DNA of 64,000 nucleotides, taken from NCBI RefSeq assembly GCF_947498635.1, contig NZ_CANMKV010000004.1, positions 62,001-126,000 on the forward strand. The letters run 5' to 3'. This DNA comes from an uncultured Microbulbifer sp. (lineage in GTDB: Bacteria; Pseudomonadota; Gammaproteobacteria; Pseudomonadales; Cellvibrionaceae). Below the pieces are notes generated by a model, which searched no databases, was not told the origin of the DNA, and saw nothing but the letters and a program-made list of their open reading frames with translations. Position 1 is the stretch's first letter. Every line of letters starts with the position of its first letter. Position numbers and translations under genes: made by a program. Below are positions 29,496 through 39,195 of the stretch, one piece after another.

Positions 29496-31094
29496 TTAGC
29501 CGAACTGGTTCATGGTGTTGTCTTTACCAGAAGCTTTCAGGGCAGCTTCACCGGCAAAGTATTCTTTGTGGTCGTCACCGATATCGGAACCGGCCATGTT
29601 CTGGTGTTTAACGCAAGCGATACCCTGACGGATTTCCTTGCGCTGTACACCTTTCACGTAGCCCAGCATGCCTTGCTCACCGAAGTACTCTTTGGCCAGG
29701 TTGTCGGTGGACAGGGCCGCAGTGTGGTAAGTGGGCAGGGTGATCAGGTGGTGGAAGATACCCGCTTCACGGGCAGCATCTGCCTGGAAGGTCCGGATCT
29801 TCTCATCAGCCGCGGCAGACAGCTCGGAGTCATCGTACTCAGCGCTCATCAGGTTGGCGCGGTCGTAGGCGGAGACATCTTTGCCTTGTTCAGCCCAGGC
29901 ATCGAATACCTGCTGGCGGAAGTTCAGGGTCCAGTTAAAGGACGGGCTGTTGTTGTAAACCAGCTTCGCATCGGGAACGACTTTGCGGATCTCGTCCATC
30001 ATGCCGCCGATTTGGCGAACGTGAGGCTTCTCGGTTTCGATCCAAATAAGATCAGCACCGTTTTGCAGGGAGGTGATGCTGTCCAGGATGCAGCGCGCTT
30101 CACCGGTACCTTTGCGGAATTGGAACAGGTTGGAAGGCAGACGCTTAGGACGCAGCAGCTTACCTTCGCGGTTGATGACAACGTCGCCATTGGCCAGGTC
30201 GGAAGGTGCGATTTCTTCGCAATCCAGGAAGGCGTTGTACTGGTCGCCCAGGTCGCCCGGCTCTTTGGTCACGGCGATTTGCTTGGTCAGGCCGGCACCC
30301 AGGGAGTCGGTACGGGCAACGATCACGCCGTTATCTACACCCAGCTCCAGGAACGCGTAACGTACCGCGCGGATCTTGGCGAGGAAGTCTTCGTGGGGAA
30401 CGGTTACTTTACCGTCCTGGTGGCCACACTGCTTCTCATCGGAAACCTGGTTTTCGATCTGGATACAGCAAGCCCCCGCTTCGATCATCTGCTTGGCCAT
30501 CAGGTAAGTGGCTTCCGCGTTACCGAAACCGGCATCGATATCGGCGATGATGGGTACAACGTGGGTCTTGTGGTTGTCGATCTTGTCTTGAGCCGCTTTC
30601 TCGGCAGCTTTGTCACCGGCGTCGCGGGCGGCGTCCAGCTCGCGGAACAGGTCGTTCAGCTCGCGGGCATCGGCCTGGCGCAGGAAGGTGTACAGCTCGT
30701 TGATCAGGTTTGCAACAGAGGTCTTCTCGTGCATGGACTGGTCGGGCAGGGGGCCAAATTCGCTGCGCAGAGCGGCGACCATCCAGCCGGACAGGTACAG
30801 GTAGCGGCGATCGGTATTGCCTTCGAAGTGCTTCTTAATAGAAATCATCTTCTGTTGGCCGATAAAACCGTGCCAGCAGCCCAGAGACTGGGTGTACTTG
30901 GAGGTGTCCTTGTCGTAGTTCTCCATGTCTGCACGCATGATATTGGCCGTGTACTTGGCAATATCCAGGCCGTTCTTGAATTTGTTCTGGGCGCGCATGC
31001 GGGCGACGGATTCGGGATCGATGGCGTCCCAAGAGCCGCTCTTGCTGTCACGGAGCTTAGCTACCGCGTCGATGTCTTGATTGTAAGTGGACAT
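29496..31094 (-). CDS. aceA: Isocitrate lyase (large, Pseudomonas-type)
   Basis: 532 residues, of the long isocitrate lyase class (about 530 residues) rather than the 430-residue E. coli type. The catalytic loop is DEKQCGHQDGKV, with the nucleophile region KQCGH at 221-225 (Cys223). Other conserved parts are PIIADIDAGFGNAEATYLMAKQMIEAGA, IENQVSDEKQ and LVYNNSPSFNWTLNF. It splits isocitrate to glyoxylate and succinate in the glyoxylate shunt. A LysR gene lies divergent 114 bases away and malate synthase follows it, so the pathway is complete locally. Its antisense strand has a long open frame, discussed under rejected observations. Confidence 0.97.
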   Translation of the reverse strand: MSTYNQDIDAVAKLRDSKSGSWDAIDPESVARMRAQNKFKNGLDIAKYTANIMRADMENYDKDTSKYTQSLGCWHGFIGQQKMISIKKHFEGNTDRRYLYLSGWMVAALRSEFGPLPDQSMHEKTSVANLINELYTFLRQADARELNDLFRELDAARDAGDKAAEKAAQDKIDNHKTHVVPIIADIDAGFGNAEATYLMAKQMIEAGACCIQIENQVSDEKQCGHQDGKVTVPHEDFLAKIRAVRYAFLELGVDNGVIVARTDSLGAGLTKQIAVTKEPGDLGDQYNAFLDCEEIAPSDLANGDVVINREGKLLRPKRLPSNLFQFRKGTGEARCILDSITSLQNGADLIWIETEKPHVRQIGGMMDEIRKVVPDAKLVYNNSPSFNWTLNFRQQVFDAWAEQGKDVSAYDRANLMSAEYDDSELSAAADEKIRTFQADAAREAGIFHHLITLPTYHTAALSTDNLAKEYFGEQGMLGYVKGVQRKEIRQGIACVKHQNMAGSDIGDDHKEYFAGEAALKASGKDNTMNQFG

Positions 31095-31157
31095 GACAGT
31101 GTTTCCTTAAAACGGTGACTGCGATTAGGTGTTGAGTATCTTAGGAGGAGTGGCATA

Positions 31158-31203
31158 ATTTGCCTAATTTATTGATTTTATTTTCACTATCGATTTGGCA
31201 AAT
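31158..31203. promoter_or_regulatory. Inverted repeat in the aceA-lysR divergent promoter region
   Basis: ATTTGCC at 31158-31164 is the exact complement of GGCAAAT at 31197-31203, 32 bases apart, in the AT-rich 114-base gap between aceA and the LysR gene. LysR proteins often bind an AT-rich dyad in such a gap. I infer a possible operator; no binding data are available from sequence. Confidence 0.4.
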
Positions 31204-31208
31204 GTTGT

Positions 31209-32144
31209 ATGCAACTGGAAAGAGCTGACCTGAACCTGCTGGTGTACCTAGATGTGCTATTACGTGAGCGCAATGTCACCCGCGCGGCTAACTACCTTGG
31301 GCTGTCCCAACCCGCTATGAGCAATGGCCTCAAACGCTTGCGTGAACTTTTTGACGACCCCCTACTGGTGCGCACCCGAGAGGGAATGATGCCCACAGAG
31401 CGCGCACTGGAACTCCAGCCGATGGTGCGCGAGGCGCTATCCAGCATCGATCGGGTGATTCAGCCCAACCGGGATTTCGATCCCGCTAATACCCGTCGAA
31501 CGTTTCGAATTATGGCCAGTGACTATGCGGAATCCACATTGATTCCACCATTGCTCAAGCAGCTGCGGGATAACGCACCGGGCATTAGTCTGGATATCAT
31601 GACCCCCAGCGATGTGAGTTTTGTGGATGTGGAGCAGGGCAAGGTGGATATGGTCATCAATCGCTTCGACAGCATGCCGCAGAGCTTCCACCAGGCGACG
31701 GTATGGCGTGACAGCTTCTCCTGTATCATGCGGGCAGATAACCCAATTCTCGAAGACTACAATCTGCAAAGTTATTTAAAGGCCCAGCATATCTGGGTGA
31801 GCAAGACCGGAATGGGCGTTGGTGTGGGGGTTAACCCGGAGGATGTACAGCGCCTTGGCTGGGTGGATGAAGCCATCGGGCAGTTGGGGGAAAAGCGGGA
31901 TATTTCGGTGTTCACCCGACATTATCAAGTGGCCATGCTGCTGGCGGAGCAGAGCGACTTGATCGTAACAGTACCCACCCGCCTGGCTCAGCTTGCCAGT
32001 GATAACCCCAGAGTGGTGCGCCGGGACCCACCACTGGATATTCCACCGCTGGAGCTGAAAATGGCTTGGAGTCCGCTTTTACAGCAGAGCGCGCCACACC
32101 GCTGGTTGCGCCGCCTGATCCTGGATATTGGCCGAGCCCTGTAA
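31209..32144 (+). CDS. LysR-family transcriptional regulator, probable regulator of aceA
   Basis: 311 residues. It has an N-terminal winged helix, DLNLLVYLDVLLRERNVTRAANYLGLSQPAMSNGLKRLRELFDDPLLVRTREGM, of the NodD/SyrM-like branch. The ligand-binding domain is in the remaining residues. It is divergent from aceA and precedes glcB on the same strand by 189 bases, so it is the natural candidate to control the glyoxylate shunt. The inducer is not evident. Confidence 0.9.
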   Translation: MQLERADLNLLVYLDVLLRERNVTRAANYLGLSQPAMSNGLKRLRELFDDPLLVRTREGMMPTERALELQPMVREALSSIDRVIQPNRDFDPANTRRTFRIMASDYAESTLIPPLLKQLRDNAPGISLDIMTPSDVSFVDVEQGKVDMVINRFDSMPQSFHQATVWRDSFSCIMRADNPILEDYNLQSYLKAQHIWVSKTGMGVGVGVNPEDVQRLGWVDEAIGQLGEKRDISVFTRHYQVAMLLAEQSDLIVTVPTRLAQLASDNPRVVRRDPPLDIPPLELKMAWSPLLQQSAPHRWLRRLILDIGRAL

Positions 32145-32221
32145 GTGACCAGCGGGTAAGCGGGCATGTGTCTTGCCGATGAATGGTTAGTTCTTCGAAT
32201 GAAGTTTCATGCGCCATCCGC

Positions 32222-32268
32222 ATTCATAAAAATTTGATCTATGAATAGTGGAAATTGTGTCTATAAAT
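32222..32268 (+). promoter_or_regulatory. AT-rich repeats upstream of glcB
   Basis: An inverted repeat ATTCATA / TATGAAT (32222-32246) is followed by TCTATAAAT (32260-32268), a near direct copy of TCTATGAAT (32238-32246). They lie 66-112 bases before the malate synthase ATG, where a promoter or regulator site is expected. Function is inferred from position only. Confidence 0.35.
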
Positions 32269-32333
32269 TAGCGGTATGCCGAAATGGCTGTTTAGAATGC
32301 CGTAATTCCAACAATCAGTGAGAGGCCCAGGGT

Positions 32334-34508
32334 ATGACGGAACGCGTCCAAATCGGTGATTTACAAATCGCACCAGAGCTTTACAACCTGGTTTGCGAGG
32401 AGGTGACTCCAGGAACCGGGGTTGATGCCGAGAAATTTTGGGCTGGACTCGATGCGATCGTTCGCGACTTGGCTCCGGTAAATCGCTCTCTACTGCAGAA
32501 GCGCGATGAGCTCCAGGAAACCCTGGATCGCTGGCACAGCGACAACCCGAAAGGTTTCCGTGACTTGGAAGGTTATCAGTCATTCTTGCGTGAAATTGGT
32601 TACCTGGTGGATGAGCCAGCTGATTTCGGTGCCTCCACGGAAAATGTGGATGAAGAAATCGCCACTCTAGCCGGCCCACAGCTGGTTGTGCCGGTGATGA
32701 ATGCTCGCTATGCACTCAATGCCGCTAACGCCCGTTGGGGAAGCCTCTACGACGCCCTTTATGGCACTGATGTGATCAGTGAAGAGGGTGGTGCTGAAAA
32801 GGGCAGTGAATACAATCCGGTGCGCGGCGCCAAGGTCATTGAGTACGCGCGCAGCTTCCTCGACCAGTCTGCTCCGCTGACTTGTGGCAGTCATAAAGAG
32901 GCCGTTCAGTACCGTATCAATGGCTCTTTGCTGGAAGTCGTTCAGGCCAATGGCGATATCGCCACCCTAAAAGATGGCAAGCAATTTGCTGGCTACCTCG
33001 GTGATAGCGAAGAGCCCACCAGCATTCTGCTCAAGCAGCACGGCCTCCATTTTGAAATTCAGGTGGATCGCGAGAGCCCCATTGGTAAGACCGACGACGC
33101 CGGTATTAAAGACGTATTGATGGAGTCTGCGCTGACCACCATCATGGACTGTGAGGATTCCGTAGCCGCTGTGGACGCGGAGGATAAGGTTGTGGTTTAC
33201 CGCAACTGGCTCGGTCTTATGCGGGGTGACCTAAAGGAAACCATCAATAAAGGTGGTAAGGCTTTCGAGCGCAGGCTCAATGCCGATCGCGAATATATCA
33301 CCCCGAATGGCAATCAGCTTACGCTACCGGGCCGCAGCTTAATGTTTGTGCGCAACGTCGGCCACCTGATGACCAACGATGCGGTTTTGTATGGGGATGG
33401 CCAGGAGATTCCTGAAGGCATTCTCGACGGCATGATCACCAGCCTGATTTCCCTGCACGATCTACGCGGCAATAATGCGATCAAGAACTCCCGTGAGGGC
33501 AGTATCTATATCGTTAAGCCGAAGATGCACGGCCCGGATGAGGTGGCTTTCGCCAACACTCTGTTTAACCGTATCGAGGATGTCCTCGGGCTACCCCGCT
33601 ATACAGTGAAGATGGGCATCATGGATGAGGAGCGCCGCACTACGGTGAACCTTAAGGCCTGTATCGCTGAAGCGAAGGAACGCGTGGTGTTTATTAACAC
33701 TGGTTTCCTGGATCGCACCGGTGATGAAATCCACACCTCCATGCTTGCCGGGCCCATGATTCGCAAGGGCGATATGAAGCAGTCCGCCTGGATCAACGCC
33801 TACGAAGAGTGGAATGTCGATGTAGGTCTTAACAGCGGTCTCAAGGGCAGAGCGCAAATTGGCAAAGGCATGTGGCCAATTCCTGATCAGATGTCAGCTA
33901 TGATGCACGCCAAGCTCGCGCATCCTATGGCCGGCGCGAATACGGCCTGGGTTCCATCCCCCACAGCAGCCACCCTGCACGCACTGCACTACCACAAGGT
34001 AGATGTGAACCGCCGCCAGGAAGAAATTCAGTATCGCCACCACGCCAAGCTGGAAGATATTCTCACGGTCCCTGTAGCTGAAGATACAAATTGGAGTGCC
34101 AAAGAAATCCAGCTGGAACTCGACAATAATGCCCAGGGAATCCTCGGCTACGTAGTACGCTGGGTAGAGCAGGGTGTGGGTTGCTCCAAGGTCCCGGATA
34201 TTAATGATGTTGGTCTAATGGAAGACCGCGCAACTTTGCGAATTTCCTCTCAACATATTGCCAATTGGCTCAAGCATGGCATCGCTACGGAGAAGCAGGT
34301 GCGTGAAACCATGGAGCGTATGGCCGCCGTAGTCGATCGCCAGAATGCTGGGGATGCGAATTACAACAATATGGCTCCTGACTTCGATAAGAGTGTCGCC
34401 TTCCAGGCAGCCTGTGAGCTGGTGTTTGAAGGTTACGCGCAGCCGAATGGCTACACCGAGCCGGTACTGCATCGCCGTAGACGCGAGTTTAAGGCTTTGA
34501 ATGCATGA
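32334..34508 (+). CDS. glcB: Malate synthase G
   Basis: 724 residues, matching malate synthase G (E. coli GlcB 723) and not the shorter isoform A. Supporting motifs are [76 protein letters not shown] and the C-terminal [19 protein letters not shown]. It condenses glyoxylate and acetyl-CoA to malate, the second reaction of the glyoxylate shunt. It is on the opposite strand to aceA, past the LysR gene. A strong terminator follows. Confidence 0.97.
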   Translation: MTERVQIGDLQIAPELYNLVCEEVTPGTGVDAEKFWAGLDAIVRDLAPVNRSLLQKRDELQETLDRWHSDNPKGFRDLEGYQSFLREIGYLVDEPADFGASTENVDEEIATLAGPQLVVPVMNARYALNAANARWGSLYDALYGTDVISEEGGAEKGSEYNPVRGAKVIEYARSFLDQSAPLTCGSHKEAVQYRINGSLLEVVQANGDIATLKDGKQFAGYLGDSEEPTSILLKQHGLHFEIQVDRESPIGKTDDAGIKDVLMESALTTIMDCEDSVAAVDAEDKVVVYRNWLGLMRGDLKETINKGGKAFERRLNADREYITPNGNQLTLPGRSLMFVRNVGHLMTNDAVLYGDGQEIPEGILDGMITSLISLHDLRGNNAIKNSREGSIYIVKPKMHGPDEVAFANTLFNRIEDVLGLPRYTVKMGIMDEERRTTVNLKACIAEAKERVVFINTGFLDRTGDEIHTSMLAGPMIRKGDMKQSAWINAYEEWNVDVGLNSGLKGRAQIGKGMWPIPDQMSAMMHAKLAHPMAGANTAWVPSPTAATLHALHYHKVDVNRRQEEIQYRHHAKLEDILTVPVAEDTNWSAKEIQLELDNNAQGILGYVVRWVEQGVGCSKVPDINDVGLMEDRATLRISSQHIANWLKHGIATEKQVRETMERMAAVVDRQNAGDANYNNMAPDFDKSVAFQAACELVFEGYAQPNGYTEPVLHRRRREFKALNA

Positions 34509-34530
34509 TTGTTGAGCGGATTGAGTATTA

Positions 34531-34557
34531 AAAAGGCCCCGAAAGGGGTCTTTTTTT
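34531..34557 (+). terminator. Rho-independent terminator after glcB
   Basis: AAAAAGGCCCC-GAAA-GGGGTCTTTTTTT with a GNRA tetraloop, 23 bases after the glcB stop. The 254 bases that follow, up to 34811, are AT-rich and contain no supported gene. Confidence 0.92.
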
Positions 34558-34811
34558 GTTGATAAATGTCAATTCTTCGGAAGTTCTTTCAATATCTCAG
34601 CCTGGGAAATCTGTATTGTGTTTGTAGAGTTCAAGCAAAATTCATGTTTTGTATGGGCATAGAAAAATCAATACCTTATAGGCACGGGGTTTATCTCACT
34701 GGCAATAGAGCGGCTAATGATGGACTGAACCATCGTGGCACATGATCTTTTTGCTTCGTAAAGGGGGGGTTGTCAACAGCAGTTTACGGCGATTATATTT
34801 AATAAAGAGTG

Positions 34812-35174
34812 ATGATGAGAAAAATAATCGTTGTCTTATTTGTGATTGTAAATTCTGGGTGTGTTTCTGACGACCCAAAATTAAAAAGTGAGCAATCGGC
34901 CATATAGAATTCAATAGGGGTACATAAGCTCTGGCTGGTGCCAGAAAGAAAATATGGAACTGTTAAAGAGGTTAGTGTGGCCGATTGTTCTAGAGCTCCA
35001 TGTGGGGGAAACTGTGGGGTAATTCAGAAAAAGCTATCGAACCTTAAAGGCAAAAGTGGCTGCTTAGGCGTGGATGCACTTGTTGAAACAAACTGTTCAG
35101 CTGCCCCGTTAGTGAATAGTTACTGGGTGGCACAAGTTTGCTCTGGTATTGCTGGGAAGTGGTCGGATATATAA
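34812..35174 (+). pseudogene. Small RcsF-like lipoprotein gene interrupted by an in-frame amber codon
   Basis: From ATG 34812 (MMRKIIVVLFVIVNSGC) the frame encodes a lipoprotein signal ending in an SGC lipobox, then meets TAG at 34905-34907 after 31 codons. The same frame stays open from there to TAA at 35172-35174, which would give about 120 residues in all. The second part holds DCSRAPCGGNC, a GCLGVDALVETNCS segment and YWVAQVCSG, a cysteine pattern that loosely resembles RcsF-like envelope lipoproteins with an alpha/beta core. Either a recent nonsense mutation has killed the gene, or the amber is read through. Without the amber the reading frame needs no other change. Confidence 0.6.
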
Positions 35175-35660
35175 TTAGATTATATTTAGTTAAATATGTT
35201 GTGTGTATTTTTTGAGAGGGTACAGTATCTTTCCTCGAAAGAATGCGCGACACGAGCTAGCAGTTATAACGACTTTGCAGGTTGGGATGTGCCATTCGAA
35301 TAGCTGAATAAGATGACGCAATACACGGCTTGATAATTGGTTTATGTAACTAGAGGTCTCCTTATAGTGTTTAAAACCTTTTCTTTGTTATATGTGATGG
35401 CACTCCGTGGCTTCGAATATATTGTGATTGTCAAATTACTGCTTTCTAAAAGGAGTAGATATTAAAGTTTCATATGATTTTTTTGGTTATGACGCATAAT
35501 TAAGCAATCGATACTCTTTGCCACAGTTTTATTTTCCTGCCCTTCTATATGCCATACTCCCTTTTGGCAATTCACCATAAATTTATGACATATATGTCTT
35601 TCTGCGCCAAAGAATAAATAGGCGTTACTGAGGTATCCAAATATATAGTCGGAGAGAGTC
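35175..35660. other. AT-rich intergenic region before the efflux operon
   Basis: 486 bases with low G+C, several T-runs and no gene that I can support. A 77-codon minus-strand frame (35462-35695) overlaps the start of the FUSC gene and lacks family likeness. The region probably contains the efflux-operon promoter. The Shine-Dalgarno for the next gene is GGAGAGAG at 35651-35658. Confidence 0.4.
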
Positions 35661-37841
35661 TTGCATCTATCTCGTAATGCGAAAGAGTCGATCAAACTCG
35701 CAGCGGCCCTGGTGATTGTTTATGCCATTGCGATGGGGCTCAATTGGGAGAAGCCTTTTTGGGGCGGGTTTGCCGTTATTGTATGTAGCCAGGCTAATTT
35801 AGGGCAATCCTTAAACCGCGCCATTTTGTGGATACTTGGGACTCTTTTTGCGCTAGTAGGTGGGTGGTTAATAGTCGCATTATTCCCCCAGGATCGTTGG
35901 CTGTTTATGATTGCCCTCTCTATTTGGGTTGCTACCTGCGTTTATCTCTTACAGAGGTCTAGGCATCAGTATTTTTGGGTGACGTGTGGCTATGTCATTT
36001 TACTGTTGTGGGATGCCACTGGCGGGGATTTGTCCATTTCCTACGAAGAGGGTATTTTACGTGTTCAAGAATCATTGCTGGGGATTGTCGTTTACGGCCT
36101 CATAGCGGTGCTGATATGGCCTAATTGCAGCCGAGAGGCGTTGCGCAAAGCCTCTATTGTGCTTTTAGCCAGGCAGAGACTATTTGCAGCTGGTTGTTTT
36201 ACCCGAATTAAAAGTCAGGAAAAAGTCATGCTTCATCCTGATAAACGGGTCGAACTATTGAAAGCGGATGCGAGTCTGAGAGCAGCCATTGATGATGCCT
36301 GTTCTGATAGCTATGAGATTTGGGAGTGTCGCAAGCAGTGGAATCATTTCGGTTCTCGTGCAACGGCTCTAACACAATCACTCCTGAAGCTGGAAGAAAG
36401 TCTAGCTCTTTCTAACGAATTAGGAGTTGCAGAATTTTTTCCCGGAGTAAATGATTATATTGATGATATACAGTGCCGTTTAAATGAGATAAAGCTGACA
36501 GTTGATGAAGGTGTTCTGGCTAATATGCCAAAGGAAAGGTGTATTCAAGGCGATATCGATAAAATAAAGGCATTGTCTACATCCCAAACTGCAGCTTTGG
36601 CCATTACTAAGCAATCGTTAAATGACCTTGAAGTGGAGTCGAGGTCATTAATAGATTCTGTGAATGATATTCAGGTAATGGGGGACTCTTATTTAAAATT
36701 TCCGAGTGAAGATGGGGCATATTGGCTTGGCCTGCTTATGCCGGACCCAGATAGGCTCGCTAATGTTGTTCGTGTAATTGTTGGTCTATGGATTTCATAT
36801 CTGGCATACCTATTTGTTCCGGGTATGCTTGGTGGGTTATTGGTTGTGTTGCTAATTACGGTTATTGCAATAATTGCAGCCCTCAGTCCGCAAATTAGAT
36901 TGTTTGAAACTTGCTTTTATACCATTATCGTTTGTTTGTTATCTGCACCGATGTATTTTGTTCTTATGCCCAAGCTGCAAGGGTTTTACTCCCTGGGGAT
37001 AATGATATTTGTTTGGAGCTTTATTGTTTGTTATCTGGCCAATAGGGCTTTTGGTGCTCAGTCAATGATAAGGACGTTGGTGCTGATTTTTCCGCAAATC
37101 ATTTTCAATTTCAACGACTATCAAGTCTACAGTTTTGTTGTATACACGAACTATATTTTTGTGTTGGCTATTATTTTTTGTATTTTGGCCGTATCCAGAA
37201 ATATACCATTTTCTTCACATCCCGAAAGAAATTTCAAAAAAAATGTAGATCGATTTCTCAATAGTGCCGGTTCGCTGGTTGTTCAGGGTGATATCCCAGA
37301 GTCTAGAAGGCAATCTTTTTTTTATCGTTTGTATGTTCTGTATCACATCAACATTATTATGGTTTCGCGTAAAAATATACTCTATTGGATGGAGGGTATT
37401 GATAAAGGGCGTATTAGGGGGATGTCAAAAGATCAAATGAGAAGCCTTGTTGATTTGTTGATGCTGATCGCAAATCAGGTGAAAATTTTATATAGAGTGG
37501 ATAGGGGTAAGATGCGCTTCGTGGCCACTAAAAAAATGTTACGAGAAGCCTTTATATGGCGATGCCTTGCTGCGAAGGTGTTTTTTTATCTTTCTGGAAG
37601 AAAGAGAGAGATTCATATTGATTCTTTGAGGCGGGGATATAGGAGGGTTTTTGATAGGATCAACATTGAAGTTGGTGAGTTGATGGAATTAAGGGAGAGT
37701 GATGAGCGGTCTAAAGAGGGAGTATCTAATTTTTTATATTTCTTAGGGGTTGTTCATTGTATTGATAATTATTTGTCGGATTTATTTCATTTGTCAGAGC
37801 TTGTGGATTGGAGCTGTTTTTGTGAGGATCGATGTCTTTGA
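35661..37841 (+). CDS. FUSC-family inner-membrane transporter (AaeB/fusaric-acid-resistance type)
   Basis: 726 residues with start TTG 35661, three bases after GGAGAGAG. The architecture is the double FUSC layout: an N-terminal block of membrane helices (about 10-155, including WEKPFWGGFAVIVCSQANLGQSLNRA), a cytoplasmic helical linker of about 220 residues, a second block of helices (about 380-510), then a cytoplasmic tail. AaeB/YccS relatives export aromatic acids such as fusaric acid or p-hydroxybenzoate with an HlyD-type partner. The next three genes supply the partner protein, a small DUF1656 protein and an outer-membrane factor. Substrate is unknown. Confidence 0.88.
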   Translation: MHLSRNAKESIKLAAALVIVYAIAMGLNWEKPFWGGFAVIVCSQANLGQSLNRAILWILGTLFALVGGWLIVALFPQDRWLFMIALSIWVATCVYLLQRSRHQYFWVTCGYVILLLWDATGGDLSISYEEGILRVQESLLGIVVYGLIAVLIWPNCSREALRKASIVLLARQRLFAAGCFTRIKSQEKVMLHPDKRVELLKADASLRAAIDDACSDSYEIWECRKQWNHFGSRATALTQSLLKLEESLALSNELGVAEFFPGVNDYIDDIQCRLNEIKLTVDEGVLANMPKERCIQGDIDKIKALSTSQTAALAITKQSLNDLEVESRSLIDSVNDIQVMGDSYLKFPSEDGAYWLGLLMPDPDRLANVVRVIVGLWISYLAYLFVPGMLGGLLVVLLITVIAIIAALSPQIRLFETCFYTIIVCLLSAPMYFVLMPKLQGFYSLGIMIFVWSFIVCYLANRAFGAQSMIRTLVLIFPQIIFNFNDYQVYSFVVYTNYIFVLAIIFCILAVSRNIPFSSHPERNFKKNVDRFLNSAGSLVVQGDIPESRRQSFFYRLYVLYHINIIMVSRKNILYWMEGIDKGRIRGMSKDQMRSLVDLLMLIANQVKILYRVDRGKMRFVATKKMLREAFIWRCLAAKVFFYLSGRKREIHIDSLRRGYRRVFDRINIEVGELMELRESDERSKEGVSNFLYFLGVVHCIDNYLSDLFHLSELVDWSCFCEDRCL

Positions 37842-37858
37842 TGGGCGTAGGAATTTGG

Positions 37859-38071
37859 ATGGAGAAAATACCGCATGACATATCATTCGGTGGATTCTAT
37901 CTTTCCCCAATTCTGGTTTCTGGATTGTTTGGTGTGCTTGCCGCACTGCTCACGGCAAGGTTGTTGGATCGTTACCGCCTCTCAAGATATTTTGCAAATC
38001 CTCCGGTTGTTATTATCTCGTTGAGCATTATTTATTCAGTTTTCTTCGGGGCAGTATTTGTGGGGATATAA
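37859..38071 (+). CDS. DUF1656 small membrane protein (AaeX-like)
   Basis: 70 residues with two membrane segments (SPILVSGLFGVLAALLTARLL and VVIISLSIIYSVFFGAVFVGI). Small DUF1656 proteins recur between FUSC and HlyD genes; E. coli AaeX is the named example, with no defined activity. I chose ATG 37859 because TAGGA is seven bases before it and the length of about 70 suits the family; the first ATG at 37832 overlaps the FUSC stop and would give 79 residues. HlyD starts two bases after the stop. Confidence 0.78.
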   Translation: MEKIPHDISFGGFYLSPILVSGLFGVLAALLTARLLDRYRLSRYFANPPVVIISLSIIYSVFFGAVFVGI

Positions 38072-38073
38072 AA

Positions 38074-39195
38074 GTGAAGAAATTTAGTAAATATATTCTC
38101 ACTGGAGGTATTGTTTTTGTTGCTGTGTTGTTGCTGATCTTGCAGTTTTGGAAATACCTCAATAACCCCTGGACTAGGGATGGAACAGTCCAGGCAGATA
38201 TTATACAGATTACGCCAAGGGTTTCCGGTCAAGTTGTTAAGCTACCAATTAGAGATAACCAGTTCGTTAATGCTGGGGACCTCCTATTCCAGATAGATCC
38301 TAGAACCTATGAGGCTGCGCTTGCGGAGGCTAAGGCTCAATATGAGGAAGCGATTGACACTTATAACGCACAAAGAGAAAACATCCTTGCCTATGAAGCC
38401 AGAATACGCGAATCCGCGGCGGCAATAGATCAGGCTCAAAGCAATATAAATGCGCTAGAGGCAGACATAATAAAATCCAGGGCAGAATATAAACGCCAAC
38501 AGGAATTACTTCCGCAGCGTGCTACTTCGGTGAGGTCCTTGCAGGCCGCGCAGGCTGAATACGAATCTTCTGTGGAGTATCGCGCAGGTGCGGAGGCAAG
38601 ACTCGCTGAATCCTTGGCTTCTCTGGAGCAATCTCAAGCGGAACTGGCCAGAGTTCGGGTACAACTTGGCGCACTTGGTGCTGACAACCCTGGTGTACGC
38701 GCTGCTCAAGCTTTAGTGCGTCAAGCGGAGCTTAACCTTGAATATACTAGTGTTACCGCGCCAATTTCCGGCTATGTGACCAACCTTGACTTCCGTTTTG
38801 GTGATCAGGCTGTGGCCAACCAACCGGCCCTTTCAATCGTGGATGTTAGTACCTATCGTGTGGAGGGGTACTTTCGCGAAACATTAATTCGCCGTATATC
38901 ACCTGGGGATCGGGCCATAGTGACATTGATGGCCTATCCATATAGACCATTAAATGGCTTTGTTGAAAGCATTGGTTGGGGTATTGCACAGCAGGATGCA
39001 ACCGCCGGTAATGATTTACTGCCGAGGGTAGAGCCTACATTCGAGTGGATTCGTCTGGCGCAGCGGATACCGGTAAGAGTTTATTTAATTGATCCCCCTG
39101 AATCAGTTGATTTACGTGTTGGTTTTACCAGCTCAGTACTTGTTTTGAGTGGTACTGCGGGCACTGAACAAGATGAAACGGCGAAGAGTCCCTAA
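38074..39195 (+). CDS. HlyD-family periplasmic adaptor subunit
   Basis: 373 residues, start GTG 38074 after GGGGAT. One N-terminal membrane anchor (about 8-27) is followed by the biotinyl-lipoyl half RDGTVQADIIQITPRVSGQVVKLPIRDNQFVNAGDLLFQIDPRTYEAAL, a coiled-coil hairpin (about 85-210) and the second half TSVTAPISGYVTNLDFRFGDQAVANQPALSIVD. These features define the EmrA/AaeA-type adaptor of tripartite efflux. It links the FUSC pump to the outer-membrane factor encoded next. Its 3' end overlaps the following start by 23 bases. Confidence 0.92.
   Translation: MKKFSKYILTGGIVFVAVLLLILQFWKYLNNPWTRDGTVQADIIQITPRVSGQVVKLPIRDNQFVNAGDLLFQIDPRTYEAALAEAKAQYEEAIDTYNAQRENILAYEARIRESAAAIDQAQSNINALEADIIKSRAEYKRQQELLPQRATSVRSLQAAQAEYESSVEYRAGAEARLAESLASLEQSQAELARVRVQLGALGADNPGVRAAQALVRQAELNLEYTSVTAPISGYVTNLDFRFGDQAVANQPALSIVDVSTYRVEGYFRETLIRRISPGDRAIVTLMAYPYRPLNGFVESIGWGIAQQDATAGNDLLPRVEPTFEWIRLAQRIPVRVYLIDPPESVDLRVGFTSSVLVLSGTAGTEQDETAKSP

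Noticed and set aside
29568-31118. A 516-codon open frame antisense to aceA
   Set aside because: It mirrors the aceA coding region almost codon for codon. A strongly biased, GC-rich sense strand often leaves an open antisense frame. The translation has no recognisable domain and no ribosome site, while aceA is certain.
35462-35695. A 77-codon minus-strand frame before the FUSC operon
   Set aside because: It overlaps the FUSC start and its ribosome site and shows no domain. It could be a remnant but cannot be supported.
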